A stretch of DNA of 64,000 nucleotides from Xylocopa sonorina (GCF_050948175.1 NW_027490122.1:1426001-1490000), one strand, 5' to 3'; positions 38,702-53,300 are shown, counted from the stretch's first letter. The notes: generated from the sequence alone by a model not told the origin. Program-made: numbers and translations.

Positions 38702-39464
38702 GGAATACATAACACTTCGCAAATCATATTATATCTTACCATGAAACATAGAAATGAGATGCGATATCGCGTTTTAAGAAGCATTAGAACTCTATTGCTT
38801 TCATACGTAGACATCTGCAAACGCTATTTCCTTGCAAGGAAGTGTCGCATTTACATTCATTTGAAGTGTAGACGAGGAATACATGATACTTCGCAAATCA
38901 TATTATATCTTACCATGAAACATAGGAATGAGATGTGATATCGCGTTTTAAGAAGCATTTGAACTCTATTGCTTCGATACGTAGACATCTGCAAACGCTA
39001 TTTCCTTGCAAGGAGGTGTCGCATTTACATTCATTTGATGTGTAGACGAGGAATACATGACACTTCGCAAATCATATTATATCTTATCATGAAACATAGA
39101 AATGAGATGCGATATCGCGCTTTAAGAAGCATTAGAAAGCTATTGCTACGATACGTAGACATCTGCAAACGCTATTTCCCAGCGAGGAAGTATCGCATTC
39201 ACATTCATTTGAAGTGTAGACGAGGAATACATAACACTTCGCAAATCATGTTATATCTTACCATGAAACATAGAAATGAGATGCGATATCGCGTTTTAAG
39301 AATCATATGAACTCTATTGCTACGATACGTAGACATCTGCAATCGCTATTTCCTAGCAAGGAAGTGTCGCATTTACATTCATTTGAAGTGTAGACGAGGA
39401 ATACATGATACATCGCAAATCATATTATATCTTACCATGAATCATAGAAATGAGATGCGATATC
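38702..39464 (+). repeat. Last left-domain segment, copy of 32786-33548 (offset 5916)
   Basis: The final four or so monomers before the gap match 32786-33548 at 5916 bases (34 monomers), through GATACATCGC and CCATGAATCATAG. The equivalent position after 33548 continues GCGTTTTAAGAAGC, so sequence on the left side very probably continues in the same orientation beyond the last called base. One difference is CTTTCATACG here against CTTCCATACG at 32885. Confidence 0.8.
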
Positions 39465-39564
39465 NNNNNNNNNNNNNNNNNNNNNNNNNNNNNNNNNNNN
39501 NNNNNNNNNNNNNNNNNNNNNNNNNNNNNNNNNNNNNNNNNNNNNNNNNNNNNNNNNNNNNNNN
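39465..39564. other. Assembly gap, exactly 100 N
   Basis: One hundred undetermined bases. A run of exactly 100 N is the customary placeholder for a gap of unknown length between scaffolded contigs. The left side stops within the GCGATATCGC palindrome (last bases GCGATATC, monomer position 139). The right side starts at the complement of monomer position 168 on the opposite strand. Frames predicted through the Ns are meaningless. Confidence 0.98.
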
Positions 39565-42500
39565 CAATAGTGTTCTAATGCTTCTTAAAACGCGATATCG
39601 CATCTCATTTCTATGTTTAATGGTAAGATATAATATGATTTGCGATGTGTTATGCATTCCTCGTCTACGATTCAAATGAATGTAAATGCGACACTTCCTT
39701 GCAAGGAAATAGCGTTTGCAGATGTCTACGTATCGTAGCAATAGAGTTCTTATGATTCTTAAAGCGCGATATCACATCTCATTTCTATGTTTCATGGTAA
39801 GATATAATATGATTAGCGAAGTGTTATGTATTCCTTGTCTACACTTCAAATGAATGTGAATGCGACACTTCCTTGCAAGGAAATAGAGTTTGCGAATGTC
39901 TACCTATCGTAGCAATAGTGTTCTAATGCTTCTTAAAACGCGATATCGCATCTCATTTCTATGTTTCATGGTAAGATATATTATGATTTGCGAAGTGTTA
40001 TGTATTCCTCGTCTACACTTCAAATGAATGTAAATGCGACACTTACTTGCAAGGAAATAGCGTTTGCAGATGTCTACGTATCGTAGCAATAGAGTTCTTA
40101 TGATTCTTAAAACGCGATATCGCTTCTCATTTCTATGTTTCATGGTAAGATATAATATGATTAGCGAAGTGTTATGTATTCCTCGTCTACACTTCAAATG
40201 AATGTGAATGCGACACTTCCTTGCAAGGAAATAGCGTTTGCGAATGTCTACCTATCATGGCAATAGTGTTCTAATGCTTCTTAAAACGCGATATCGCATC
40301 TCATCTCTATGTTTCATGGTAAGATATAATATGATTTGCGAAGTGTTATGTATTCCTCGTCTACACATCAAATGAATGTAAATGCGACACTTCCTTGTAA
40401 GGAAATAGCGTTTGCAGATGTCTACCTATCGTAGCAATAGAGTTCTAATGCTTCTTAAAACGCGATATCGCATCTCATTTCTATGTTTCATGGTAAGATA
40501 AAATATGATTTGCGAAGTGTCATGTATTCCTCGTCTACACTTCAAATGAATGTAAATGCGACACTTCCTTGCAGGGAAATTGCGTTTGCAAACGTCTACC
40601 TACCGTAGCAATAGAGTTCTAATGCTTCTTAAAACGCGATATCGCATCTCATTTCTATATTTCATGGTAAGATATAATATGATTTGCGAAGTGTTATGTA
40701 TTCCTCGTCTACACTTCAAATGAATGTAAATGAGACACTTCCTTGCAAGGAAATATCGTTTGCAGATGTCTACGTATCGTAGCAATAGATTTCTTATGAT
40801 TCTTAAAACGCGATATCGCATCTCATTTCTATGTTTCATGGTAAGGTATAATATGATTTGCGAAGTGTTATGTATTCCTCGTCTACACTTCAAATGAATG
40901 TAAATGCGACACTTCCTTGCAAGGAAATAGCGTTTGCAGATGTCTATGTATCGTAGCAATAGATTTCTAATGCTTCTTAAAACGTGATATCGCATCTCAT
41001 TTCTATGTTTCATGGTAAGGTATAATATGATTTGCGAAGTGTTATGTATTCCTCGTCTACACTTCAAATGAATGTAAATGCGACACTTCCTTGCAAGGAA
41101 ATAGCGTTTGCAGATGTCTATGTATCGTAGCAATAGATTTCTAATGCTTCATAAAACGCGATATCGCATCACATTTCTATGTTTCATGGTAAGATATAAT
41201 ATGATTTGCGAAGTGTTATGTATTCCTCGACTACACTTCAAATGAATGTAAATGCGACACTACCTTGCTAGGAAATAGCGTCTGCAGATGTCTAGGTATC
41301 GCAGCAATAGAGTTCTAATGCATCTTATAACGCGATATCGCATCTCATTTCTATGTTTCATGTAAGATATAATATGATTTGCGAAGTGTCATGTATTCCT
41401 CGTCCACACTTCAAATGAATGTAAATGCGACACTTCGTTGCAAGGAAATAGCGTTTGCGAATATCCATCTATCGTAGCAATAGTGTTCCAATGCTTCTTA
41501 AAACGCGATATCGCATCTCATCTCTATGTTTCATGGTAAGATATAATATGATTTGCGAAGTGCTATGTATTCCTCGTCTACACTTCAAGTGAATGTAAAT
41601 GCGACACTTCCTTGCAAGGAAATAGCGCTTGCAAACGTCTACCTACCGTAGCAATAGAGCTTTAATGCTTCTTAAAACGCGATATCGCATCTCATTTCTA
41701 TGTTTCATGGTAAGATATAATATCATTTGCGAAGTGTCATGTATTCCTCGTCTACACTTCAAATGAATGTAAATGCGACACTACCTTGCTAGGAAATAGC
41801 GTCTGTAGATGTCTAGGTATCGCAGCAATAGAGTTCTAATGCTCCTTAAAACGCGATATCGCATCTCATTTCTATGTTTCATGGTAAGATATAATATGAT
41901 TTGCGATGTGTTATGTATTCCTCGTCTACACTTCAAATGAATGTAAATGCGACACTTCCTTGCAAGGAAATAGCGGTTGCGAATGTCTACCTATCATAGC
42001 AATAGTGTTCTAATGCTTCTTAAAACACGATATCGCATCTCATCTCTATGTTTCATGGTAAGATATAATATGATTTGCGAAGTGTTATGTATTCCTCGTC
42101 TACACTTCAAATGAATGTAAATGCGACACTTCCTTGCTAGGAAATAGCGTTTGCAGATGTCTTCCTATCGAAGCAATAGGGTTCAAATGCTTCTTAAAAC
42201 GCGATATCGCATCTCATTTCTATGTTTCATGGTAAGATATATTATGATTTGCGAAGTGTTATGTATTCCTCGTCTACACTTCAAATGAATGTAAATGCGA
42301 CACTTCCTTGCAAGGAAATAGCGGTTGCGAATGTCTACCTATCATAGCAATAGTGTTCTAATGCTTCTTGAAACACGATATCGCATCTCATCTCTATGTT
42401 TCATGGTAAGATATAATATGATTTGCGAAGTGTTATGTATTCCTCGTCTACACTTCAAATGAATGTAAATGCGACACTTCCTTGCAAGGAAATAGCGTTT

Positions 42501-42794
42501 GCAGATGTCTTCGTATCGAAGCAATAGGGTTCAAATGCTTCTTAAAACGCGTTTTCGCATCTCATTTCTATGTTTCATGGTAAGATATATTATGATTTGC
42601 GAAGTGTTATGTATTCCTCGTCTACACTTCAAATGAATGTAAATGCGACAATTACTTGCAAGGAAATAGCGTTTGCAGATGTCTACGTATCGTAGCAATA
42701 GTGTTCTTATGTTTCTTAAAACGCGATATCGCATCTCATTTCTATGTTCCATGGTAAGATATAATATGATTTGCGAAGTGTCATGTATTCCTCC

Positions 42795-43330
42795 TCTACA
42801 CTTCAAATGCATGTAAATGCGACACTTCTTTGCAAGGAAATAGCGTTTGCAAATGTCTACCTATCGTAGCAATAGTGTTCTAATGCTTCTTAAAACGCGA
42901 TATCGCATCTCAGTTCTATGTTTCATGGTAAGATATAGTATGATTTGCGAAGTGTTATGTTTTCCTCGTCTACACTTCAAATGAATGTAAATGCAACACT
43001 TCCTTGTAAGGAAATAGCGTTTGCAGATGTCTACCTATCGTAGCAATAGTGTTCTAATGCTTCTTAAAACGCGATATCGCATCTCATTTCTATGTTCCAT
43101 GGTAAGATATAATATGATTTGCGAAGTGTCATGTATTCCTCGTCTACACTTCAAATGCATGTAAATGCGAAACTTCCATGCAAGGAAATAGCGTTTGCAG
43201 ATGTCTACGTATCGTAGCAATGGAGTTCTTATGATTCTTAAAACGCGATATCGCATCTCATTTCTATGTTCCATGGTAAGATATAATATGATTTGCGAAG
43301 TGTCATGTATTCCTCGTCTACACTTCAAAT
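42795..43330 (-). repeat. Block shared with 48709-49244 and partly with 61.6 and 63.2 kb
   Basis: Rare variants in the same order occur at both places, 5914 bases apart (34 monomers minus two): CACTTCTTTGCAAGG with GCAAATGTCTACC, CATCTCAGTTCTATG, GTTATGTTTTCCTCG, ATGTTCCATGG, and GCATGTAAATGCGAAACTTC. The first part also appears at about 61612-61780 and 63178-63346, where it lies within the 9-mer unit. Confidence 0.75.
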
Positions 43331-45364
43331 AAATGTAAATGCGACACTTCCTTGTAAGGCAATAGCGTTTGCAGATGTCTACCTATCGTAGCAATAGAGT
43401 TCTAATGCTTCTTAAAACGCGATATCGCATCTCATTTCTATGTTCCATGGTAAGATATAATATGATTTGCGAAGTGTCATGTATTCCTCGTCTACACTTC
43501 AAATGAATGTAAATGCGACACTTCCTTGCAAGGAAATAGCGTTTGCAAACGTCTACCTACCGTAGCAATAGAGTTCTAATGCTTCTTAAAACGCGATATC
43601 GCATCTCATTTCTATGTTTCATGGTAAGATATAATATGATTTGCGAAGTGTTATGTATTCCTCGTCTACACTTCAAATGAATGTAAATGCGACACTTCCT
43701 TGCAAGGAAATAGCGTTTGCGAATGTCTATCTATCGTAGCAATAGTGTTCTAATGCTGCTTAAAACGCGATATCGCATCTCATTTCTATGTTTCATGGTA
43801 AGATATAATATGATTTGCGAAGTGTTATGCATTCCTCGTCTACGATTCAAATGAATGTAAATGCGACACTTCCTTGCAAGGAAATAGCGTTTGCAGATGT
43901 CTACGTATCGTAGCAATAGATTTCTTATGATTCTTAAAACGCGATATCACATCTCATTTCTATGTTTCATGGTAAGATATAATATGATTAGCGAAGTGTT
44001 ATGTATTCCTCGATCTACACTTCAAATGAATGTGAATGCGACACTTCCTTGCAAGGAAATAGCGTTTGCAGATGTCTACGTATCGTAACAATAGAGTTCA
44101 AATGCTTCTTAAAACGCGATATCGCATCTCATTTCTATGTTTCATGGTAAGATATAATATGATTTGCGAAGTGTCATGTATTCCTCGTCTACACTTCAAA
44201 TGAATGTAAATGCGACACTTCCTTGCAAGGAAATAGCGTTTGCAGATGTCTAGCTATCGTAGCAATAGAGTTCTAATGCTTCTAAAAACGCGATATCGCA
44301 TCTCATTTCTATGTTTCATGGTAAGATATAGTATGATTTGCGAAGTGTTATGTATTCCTCGTCTACACTTCAAATGAATGTAAATGCGACACTTCCTTGC
44401 AAGGGAATAGCGTTTACGAATGTCTACCTATCATAGCAATAGTGCTCTAATGCTTCTTAAAACGCGATATCGCATCTCATCTCTATGTTTCATGGTAAGA
44501 CATAATATGATTTGCGAAGTGTTATGTTTTCCTCGTCTACACTTCAAATGAATGTAAATGCGACACTTCCTTGCAAGGAAATAGCGTTTGCAGATGTCTA
44601 CGAATCGAAGCAATAGAGTTCAAATGCTTCTTAAAACGCGATATCGCACCTCATTTCTATGTTTCATGGTAAGATATATTATGATTTGCGAAGTGTTATG
44701 TATTCCTCGTCTACACTTCAAATGAATGTAAATGCTACACTTCCTTGCAAGGAAATAGCGTTTACAGATGTCTACGTATCGTAGCAATAGAGTTCTTATG
44801 ATTCTTAAAACGCGATATCACATCTCATTTCTATGTTTCATGGTAAGATATAATGTGATTTGCGAAGTGTTATGTATTCCTCGTCTACACTTCAAATGAA
44901 TGTGAATGCGACACTTCCTTGCAAGGAAATAGCGTTTGTGAATGTCTACCTATCGTAGCAATAGTGTTCTAATGCTTCTTAAAACGCGATATCGCATCTC
45001 ATCTCTATGCTTCATGGTAAGATATAATACGATTTGCGAAGTGTTATGTATTCCTCGTCTACGCTTCAAATGAATGTAAATGCGACACTTCCTTGCAAGG
45101 AAATAGCGTTTGCAGATGTCTACGTATCGAAGCAATAGGGTTCAAATGCTTCTTAAAACGCGATATCGCATCTCATTTCTATGTTTCATGGTAAGATATA
45201 ATATGATTAGCGAAGTGTTATGTATTCCTCATCTACATTTCAAATGAATGTGAATGCGACACTTCCTTGCAAGGAAATAGCGTTTGCGAATGTCTACCTA
45301 TCGTAGCAATAGAGTTCTAATGCTTCTTAAAACGCGATATCGCATCTCATTTCTATGTTTCATG

Positions 45365-45870
45365 GTAAGATATAATATGATTTGCGAAGTGTCATGTATT
45401 CCTCGTCTACACTTCAAATGAATGTAAATGCGACACTTCCTTGCAAGGAAATAGCGTTTGCAGATGTCTAGCTATCGTAGCAATAGAGTTCTAATGCTTC
45501 TTAAAACGCGATATCGCATCTCATTTCTATGTTTCATGGTAAGATATAGTATGATTTGCGAAGTGTTATGTATTCCTCGTCTACACTTCAAATGAATGTA
45601 AATGCGACACTTCCTTGCAAGGCAATAGCGTTTGCAGATTTCTACGTATCGTAGCAATAGAGTTCTTATGATTCTTAAAACGCGATATCGCATCTCATTT
45701 CTATGTTTCTTGGTAAGGTATAATATGATTTGCGAAGTGTTATGTATTCCTCGTCTACACTTCAAATGAATGTTAATGCGACACTTCCTTGTAAGGGAAT
45801 AGGGTTTGCAGATGTCTACCTATCGCAGCAATAGATTTGTAATGCTTCTTAAAACGCGATATCGCATCGC
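45365..45870 (-). repeat. Block repeated at 47277-47782 (offset 1912)
   Basis: Three monomers match at an offset of 1912 bases, 11 monomers minus the two deletions near 45978 and 46370 that lie between. Shared oddities are GTCTAGCTATCG, CAAGGCAATAGCG, CAGATTTCTACG, TTTCTTGGTAAGG, GAATGTTAATGCG and AAGGGAATAGGG. Confidence 0.75.
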
Positions 45871-46250
45871 ATTTCTATGTTTCATGGTAAGATATAATAT
45901 GATTTGCGAAGTGTCATGTATTCCTCGTCTACACTTCAAGTGAATGTAAATGCGACACTTACTTGCAAGGAATTAGCGATGCAGATGTCTAGGTATCGTA
46001 GCAATAGAGTTCTAATGCTTCTTAAAACGCGATATCGCATCTCATTTCTATGTTTCATGGTAAGATATAATATGATTTGCGAAGTGTTATGTATTCCTCG
46101 TCTATACTTCAAATGAATGTAAATGCGACACTTCCTTGCAAGGAAATAGGGTTTGCAGATGTCTACGTATCGTAGCAATGGAATTCTTATGATTCTTAAA
46201 ACGCGATATCGCATCTCATTTCTATGTTTCATGGTAAGGTATAATATGAT

Positions 46251-46873
46251 TTGCGAAGCGTTATGTATTCCTCGTCTGCACTACAAATGAATGTAAATGC
46301 GACACTTCCTTGTAAGGAAATAGCGTTTGCAGATGTCTACCTATCGCAGCAATAGATTTGTAATGCTTCTGAAACGCGATATCGCATCTTATTTCTATGT
46401 TTCATGGTAAGATATAATATGATTTGCGAAGTGTCATTTATTCCTCGTCCACACTTCAAATGAATGTGAATGCGACACTTCCTTGCAAGGAAATAGCGTT
46501 TGCAAATGTCTACCTATCGTAGCAATAGTGTTCTAATGCTTCTTAAAACGCGGTATCGCATCTCATTTCTATGTTTCATGGTAAGATATATTATGATTTG
46601 CCAAGTGTTATGTATTCCTCGTCTACACTTCAAATGAATGTAAATGCGACACTTACTTACAAGGAAATAGCGTTTGCAGATGTCTACGTATCGTAGCAAT
46701 AGAGTTCTTATGATTCTTAGAACGCGATATCGCATCTCATTTCTATGTTTCATGGTAAGATATAATATGATTTGCGAAGTGTTATGTATTCCTCTTCTAC
46801 ACTTCAAATGAATGTAAATGCGACACTTCCTTGCAAGGAAATAGCGTTTGCAGGTGTCTACGTATCGTAGCAA
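46251..46873 (-). repeat. Block repeated at 47816-48438 (offset 1565)
   Basis: Matches at 1565 bases (nine monomers minus one). Shared marks are GCGAAGCGTTATG, CTCGTCTGCACT, the deletion in GCTTCTGAAACGCG, GTCATTTATTCC, TTGCCAAGTG, TTACTTACAAGG and CCTCTTCTACAC. The copies separate near 46873/48438, where one has ATAGATTTCTT and the other ATAGAGTTCAA. Confidence 0.75.
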
Positions 46874-49800
46874 TAGATTTCTTATGATTCTTAAAACGCG
46901 ATATCGCATCTCATTTCTATGTTTCATGGTAAGATATAATATTCATTGCGAAGTGTTATGCATTCCTTGTCTACGATTGAAATGAATGTAAATGCGACAC
47001 TTCCTTGCAAGGAAATAGCGTTTGCAGATGTCTACGTATCGTAGCAATAGAGTTCAAATGCTTCTTAAACCGCGATATCGCATCTCATTTCTATGTTTCA
47101 TGGTAAGATATAATATGAATTGCGAAGTGTCATGTATACCTCGTCTACACTTCAAATGAATGTAAATGCGACACTTCCTTGCAAGGAAATAGCGTTTGCG
47201 AATGTCTATCTATCGTAGCAATAGTGTTCTAATGCTGCTTAAAACGCGATATCACATCTCATTTCTATGTTTCATGGTAAGATATAATATGATTTGCGAA
47301 GTGTCATGTATTCCTCGTCTACACTTCAAATGAATGTAAATGCGACACTTCCTTGCAAGGAAATAGCGTTTGCAGATGTCTAGCTATCGTAGCAATAGAG
47401 TTCTAATGCTTCTTAAAACGCGATATCGCATCTCATTTCTATGTTTCATGGTAAGATATAGTATGATTTGCGAAGTGTTATGTATTCCTCGTCTACACTT
47501 CAAATGAATGTAAATGCGACACTTCCTTGCAAGGCAATAGCGTTTGCAGATTTCTACGTATCGTAGCAATAGAGTTCTTATGATTCTTAAAACGCGATAT
47601 CGCATCTCATTTCTATGTTTCTTGGTAAGGTATAATATGATTTGCGAAGTGTTATGTATTCCTCGTCTACACTTCAAATGAATGTTAATGCGACACTTCC
47701 TTGTAAGGGAATAGGGTTTGCAGATATCTACCTATCGCAGCAATAGATTTGTAATGCTTCTTAAAACGCGATATCGCATCTCATTTCTATGTTTCATGGT
47801 AAGATATAATATGATTTGCGAAGCGTTATGTATTCCTCGTCTGCACTTCAAATGAATGTAAATGCGACACTTCCTTGTAAGGAAATAGCGTTTGCAGATG
47901 TCTACCTATCGCAGCAATAGATTTGTAATGCTTCTGAAACGCGATATCGCATCTTATTTCTATGTTTCATGGTAAGATATAATATGATTTGCGAAGTGTC
48001 ATTTATTCCTCGTCCACACATCAAATGAATGTGAATGCGACACTTCCTTGCAAGGAAATAGCGTTTGCGAATGTCTACCTATCGTAGCAATAGTGTTCTA
48101 ATGCTTCTTAAAACGCGGCATCGCATCTCATTTCTATGTTTCATGGTAAGATATATTATGATTTGCCAAGTGTTATGTATTCCTCGTCTACACTTCAAAT
48201 GAATGTAAATGCGACACTTACTTACAAGGAAATAGCGTTTGCAGATGTCTACGTATCGTAGCAATAGAGTTCTTATGATTCTTAGAACGCGATATCGCAT
48301 CTCATTTCTATGTTTCATGGTAAGATATAATATGATTTGCGAAGTGTTATGTATTCCTCTTCTACACTTCAAATGAATGTAAATGCGACACTTCCTTGCA
48401 AGGAAATAGCGTTTGCAGATGTCTACGTATCGTAGCAATAGAGTTCAAATGCTTCTTAAACCGCGATATCGCATCTCATTTCTATGTTTCATGGTAAGAT
48501 ATAATATGATTTGCGAAGTGTCATGTATTCCTCGTCTACACTTCAAATGAATGTAAATGCGACACTTCCATGCAAGGAAATAGCGTTTGCAGATGTCTAC
48601 GTATCGTAGCAATAGTGTTCTTATGTTTCTTAAAACGCGATATCGCATCTCATTTCTATGTTTCATGGTAAGATATAATATGATTTGCGAAGTGTTATGT
48701 ATTCCTCATCTACACTTCAAATGAATGTAAATGTGACACTTCTTTGCAAGGAAATAGCGTTTGCAAATGTCTACCTATCGTAGCAATAGTGTTCTAATGC
48801 TTCTTAAAACGCGATATCGCATCTCAGTTCTATGTTTCATGGTAAGATATAATATGATTTGCGAAGTGTTATGTTTTCCTCGTCTACACTTCAAATGAAT
48901 GTAAATGCGACACTTCCTTGTAAGGAAATTGCGTTTGCAGATGTCTACCTATCGTAGCAATAGAGTTCTAATGCTTCTTAAAACGCGATATCGCATCTCA
49001 TTTCTATGTTCCATGGTAAAATATAATATGATTTGCGAAGTGTCATGTATTCCTCATCTACACTTCAAATGCATGTAAATGCGAAACTTCCATGCAAGGA
49101 AATAGCGTTTGCAGATGTCTACGTATCGTAGCAATGGAGTTCTTATGATTCTTAAAACGCGATATCGCATTTCATTTCTATGTTCCATGGTAAGATATAA
49201 TATGATTTGCGAGGTGTTATGTATTCCTCGTCTACACTTCAAATGAATGTAAATGCGACACTTCCTTGTAAGGAAATAGCGTTTGCAGATGTCAACCTAT
49301 CGTCGCAATAGAGTTCTAATGCTTCTTAAAACGCGATATATCATCTCATTTCTATGTTTCATGGTAAGATATAATATGATTTGCGAAGTGTCACGTATTC
49401 CTCGTCTACACTTCAAATGAATGTGAATGCGACACTTCCTTGCAAGGAAATAGCGTTTGCAGATGTCTACGTATCGTAGCAGTAGAGTTCAAATGCTTCT
49501 TAAAACGCGATATCGCATCTCATTCCTATGTTTCATGGTAAGATATAATATGAATTGCGAAGTGTCATGTATACCTCGTCTACACTTCAAATGAATGTAA
49601 ATGCGACACTTCCTTGCAAGGAAATAGCGTTTGCGAATGTCTATCTATCGTAGCAATAGTGTTCTAATGCTGCTTAAAACGCGATATCGCATCTCATTTC
49701 TATGTTTCATGGTAAGATATATTATGATTCGCGAAGTGTTATGTATTCCTCGTCTACACTTCAAATGACTGTAAATGCGACACTTCCTTGCAAGGAAATA

Positions 49801-50347
49801 GCGTTTGCAGATGTCTACGTATCAAAGCAATAGGGTTCAAATGCTTCTTAAAACGCGTTATCGCATCTCATTTCTATGTTTCATGGTAAGATATATTATG
49901 ATTTGCGAAGTGTTATGTATTCCTCGTCTGCACTTCAAATGAATGTAAATGCGACACTTCCTTGTAAGGAAATAGCGTTTGCAGATGTCAACCTATCGTA
50001 GCAATAGAGTTCTAATGCTTCTTAAAACGCGATATATCATCTCATTTCTATGTTTCATGGTAAGATATAATATGGTTTGCGAAGTGTCACGTATTCCTCG
50101 TCTACACTTCAAATGAATGTGAATGCGACACTTCCTTGCAAGGAAATAGCGTTTGCAGATGTCTACGTATCGTAGCAATAGAGTTCTTATGATTCTTAGA
50201 ACGCGATATCGCATCTCATTTCTATGTTTCATGGTAAGATATAATATGATTTGCGAAGTGTTATGTATTCCTCTTCTACACTTCAAATGAATGTAAATGC
50301 GACACTTCCTTGCAAGGAAATAGCGTTTGCAGATGTCTACGTATCGT

Positions 50348-53300
50348 AGCAATAGATTTCTTATGATTCTTAAAACGCGATATCGCATCTCATTTCTATG
50401 TTTCATGGTAAGATATAATATTCATTGCGAAGTGTTATGCATTCCTCGTCTACGATTGAAATGAATGTAAATGCGACACTTCCTTGCAAGGAAATAGCGT
50501 TTGCAGATGTCTACGTATCGTAGCAATGGAGTTCTTATGATTCTTAAAACGCGATATCGCATTTCATTTCTATGTTCCATGGTAAGATATAATATGATTT
50601 GCGAGGTGTTATGTATTCCTCGTCTACACTTCAAATGAATGTAAATGCGACACTTCCTTGCTAGGAAATAGCGTTTGCAGATGTCTACCTATCGCAGCAA
50701 TAGATTTGTAATGCTTCTTAAAACGCGATATCGCGTCTCATTTCTATGTTTCATGGTAAGATATAATATGATTTGCGAAGTGTCATGTATTCCTCGACTA
50801 CACTTCAAGTGAATGTAAATGCGACACTTACTTGCAAGGAATTAGCGATGCAGATGTCTAGGTATCGTAGCAATAGAGTTCTAATGCTTCTTAAAACGCG
50901 AAATCGCATCTCATTTCTATGTTTCATGGTAAGATATAATATGATTTGCGAAGTGTTATGTATTCCTCGTCTGCACTTCAAATGAATGTAAATGCGACAC
51001 TTCCTTGTAAGGATATAGCGTTTGCAGATGTCAACCTATCGTAGCAATAGAGTTCTAATGCTTCTTAAAACGCGATATATCATCTCATTTCTATGTTTCA
51101 TGGTAAGATATAATATGATTTGCGAAGTGTCACGTATTCCTCGTCTACACTTCAAATGAATGTGAATGCGACACTTCCTTGCAAGGAAATAGCGTTTGCA
51201 GATGTCTACGTATCGTAGCAATAGAGTTCAAATGCTTCTTAAAACGCGATATCGCATCTCATTTCTATGTTTCATGGTAAGATATAATATGAATTGCGAA
51301 GTGTCATGTATACCTCGTCTACACTTCAAATGAATGTAAATGCGACACTTCCTTGCAAGGAAATAGCGTTTGCGAATGTCTATCTATCGAAGCAATAGTG
51401 TTCTAATGCTGCTTAAAACGCGATATCGCATCTCATTTCTATGTTTCATGGTAAGATATATTATGATTCGCGAAGTGTTATGTATTCCTCGTCTACACTT
51501 CAAATGACTGTAAATGCGACACTTCCTTGCAAGGAAATAGCGTTTGCAGATGTCTACGTATCAAAGCAATAGGGTTCAAATGCTTCTTAAAAGGCGTTAT
51601 CGCATCTCATTTCTATGTTTCATGGTAAGATATATTGTGATTTGCGAAGTGTTATGTATTCCTCGTCTACACTTCAAATGAATGTAAATGCGACACTTAC
51701 TTGCAAGGAAATAGCGTTTGCAGATGTCTACGTATCGTAGCAATAGAGTTCTTATGATTCTTAAAACGCGATATCGCATCTCATTTCTATGTTTCATGGT
51801 AAGATATAATATGATTTGCGAAGTGTTATGTATTCCTCGTCTACACTTCAAATGAATGTGAATGCGAAACTTCCTCGCTAGGAAATAGCGTTTGCAGATG
51901 TCTACGTATCGTAGCAATAGATTTCTAATGCTTCTTAAAACGCGATATCGCATCTCATTTCTATGTTTCATGGTAAGATATAATATGAATTGCGAAGTGT
52001 CATGTATACCTCGTCTACACTTCAAATGAATGTAAATGCGACACTTCCTTGCAAGGAAATAGCGTTTGCGAATGTCTATCTATCGTAGCAATAGTGTTCT
52101 AATGCTTCTTAAAAAGCGATATCGCAACTCATTTCTATGTTTCATGGTAAGATATATTATGATTTGCGAAGTGTTATGTATTCCTCGTCTACACTTCAAA
52201 TGAATGTAAATGCGACACTTCCTTGCAAGGAAATAGCGTTTGCATATGTCTACGTATCGTAGCAATAGAGTTCTTATGATTCTTAAAACGCGATATCGCA
52301 TCTCATTTCTATGTTTCATGGTAAGATATAATATCATTTGCGAAGTGTTATGTATTCCTCGTCTACACTTCAAATGAATGTGAATGCGAAACTTCCTCGC
52401 TAGGAAATAGCGTTTGCAGATGTCTACGTATCGTAGCAATAGATTTCTAATGCTTCTTAAAACGCGATATCGCATCTCATTTCTATGTTTCATGGTAAGA
52501 TATAATATGAATTGCGAAGTGTCATGTATACCTCGTCTACACTTCAAATGAATGTAAATGCGACACTTCCTTGCAAGGAAGTAGCGTTTGCGAATGTCTA
52601 TCTATCGTAGCAAAAGTGTTCTAATGCTGCTTAATACGCGATATCGCATCTCATTTCTATGTTTCATGGTAAGATCTATTATGATTCGCGAAGTGTTATG
52701 TATTCCTCGTCTACACTTCAAATGACTGTAAATGCGACACTTCCTTGCAAGGAAATAGCGTTTGCAGATGTCTACGCATCGAAGCAATAGGGTTCAAATG
52801 CTTCTTAAAACGCGTTATCGCATCTCATTTCTATGTTTCATGGTAAGATATAATATGATTTGCGAAGTGTTATGTATTCCTCGTCTACACTTCAAATGAA
52901 TGTGAATGCGAAACTTCCTCGCTAGGTAATAGCGTTTGCAGATGTCTACGTATCGTAGCAATAGATTTCTAATGCTTCTTAAAACGCGATATCGCATCTC
53001 ATTTCTATGTTTCATGGTAAGATATAATATGAATTGCGAAGTGTCATGTATACCTCGTCTACACTTCAAATGAATGTAAATGCGACACTTCCTTGCAAGG
53101 AAATAGCGTTTGCGAATGTCTATCTATCGTAGCAATAGTGTTCTAATGCTGCTTAATACGCGATATCGCATCTCATTTCTATGTTTCATGGTAAGATATA
53201 TTATGATTCGCGAAGTGTTATGTATTCCTCGTCTACACTTCAAATGACTGTAAATGCGACACTTCCTTGCAAGGAAATAGCGTTTGCAGATGTCTACGCA

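Larger units (their letters stand above)
1..39464 (+). repeat. Left satellite domain: about 227 head-to-tail copies of a 174-bp monomer
   Basis: The landmark TACGTAGACAT recurs at 1, 175, 349 and so on, every 174 bases, up to 38978. That is 224 periods plus one base, and the extra base is fully explained by three +1 insertions and two -1 deletions that I can locate. The domain fills the space up to the N gap with no interruption by unrelated sequence. Neighbouring copies differ at a handful of recurrent positions, such as TTTACA or TTCACA, AAGTGT or AATCGT or AAGCGT, and GTAGAC or GCAGAC. These variants recur in blocks, which defines higher-order repeats. The consensus is about 36% GC. Satellite DNA of this kind usually lies in centromeric, pericentromeric or subtelomeric heterochromatin; that location is inferred. 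The family and host are not recognised. Confidence 0.97.

Noticed and set aside
39317..39741. Open frames crossing the gap
   Set aside because: They run through 100 undetermined bases and join opposite strands of the satellite.
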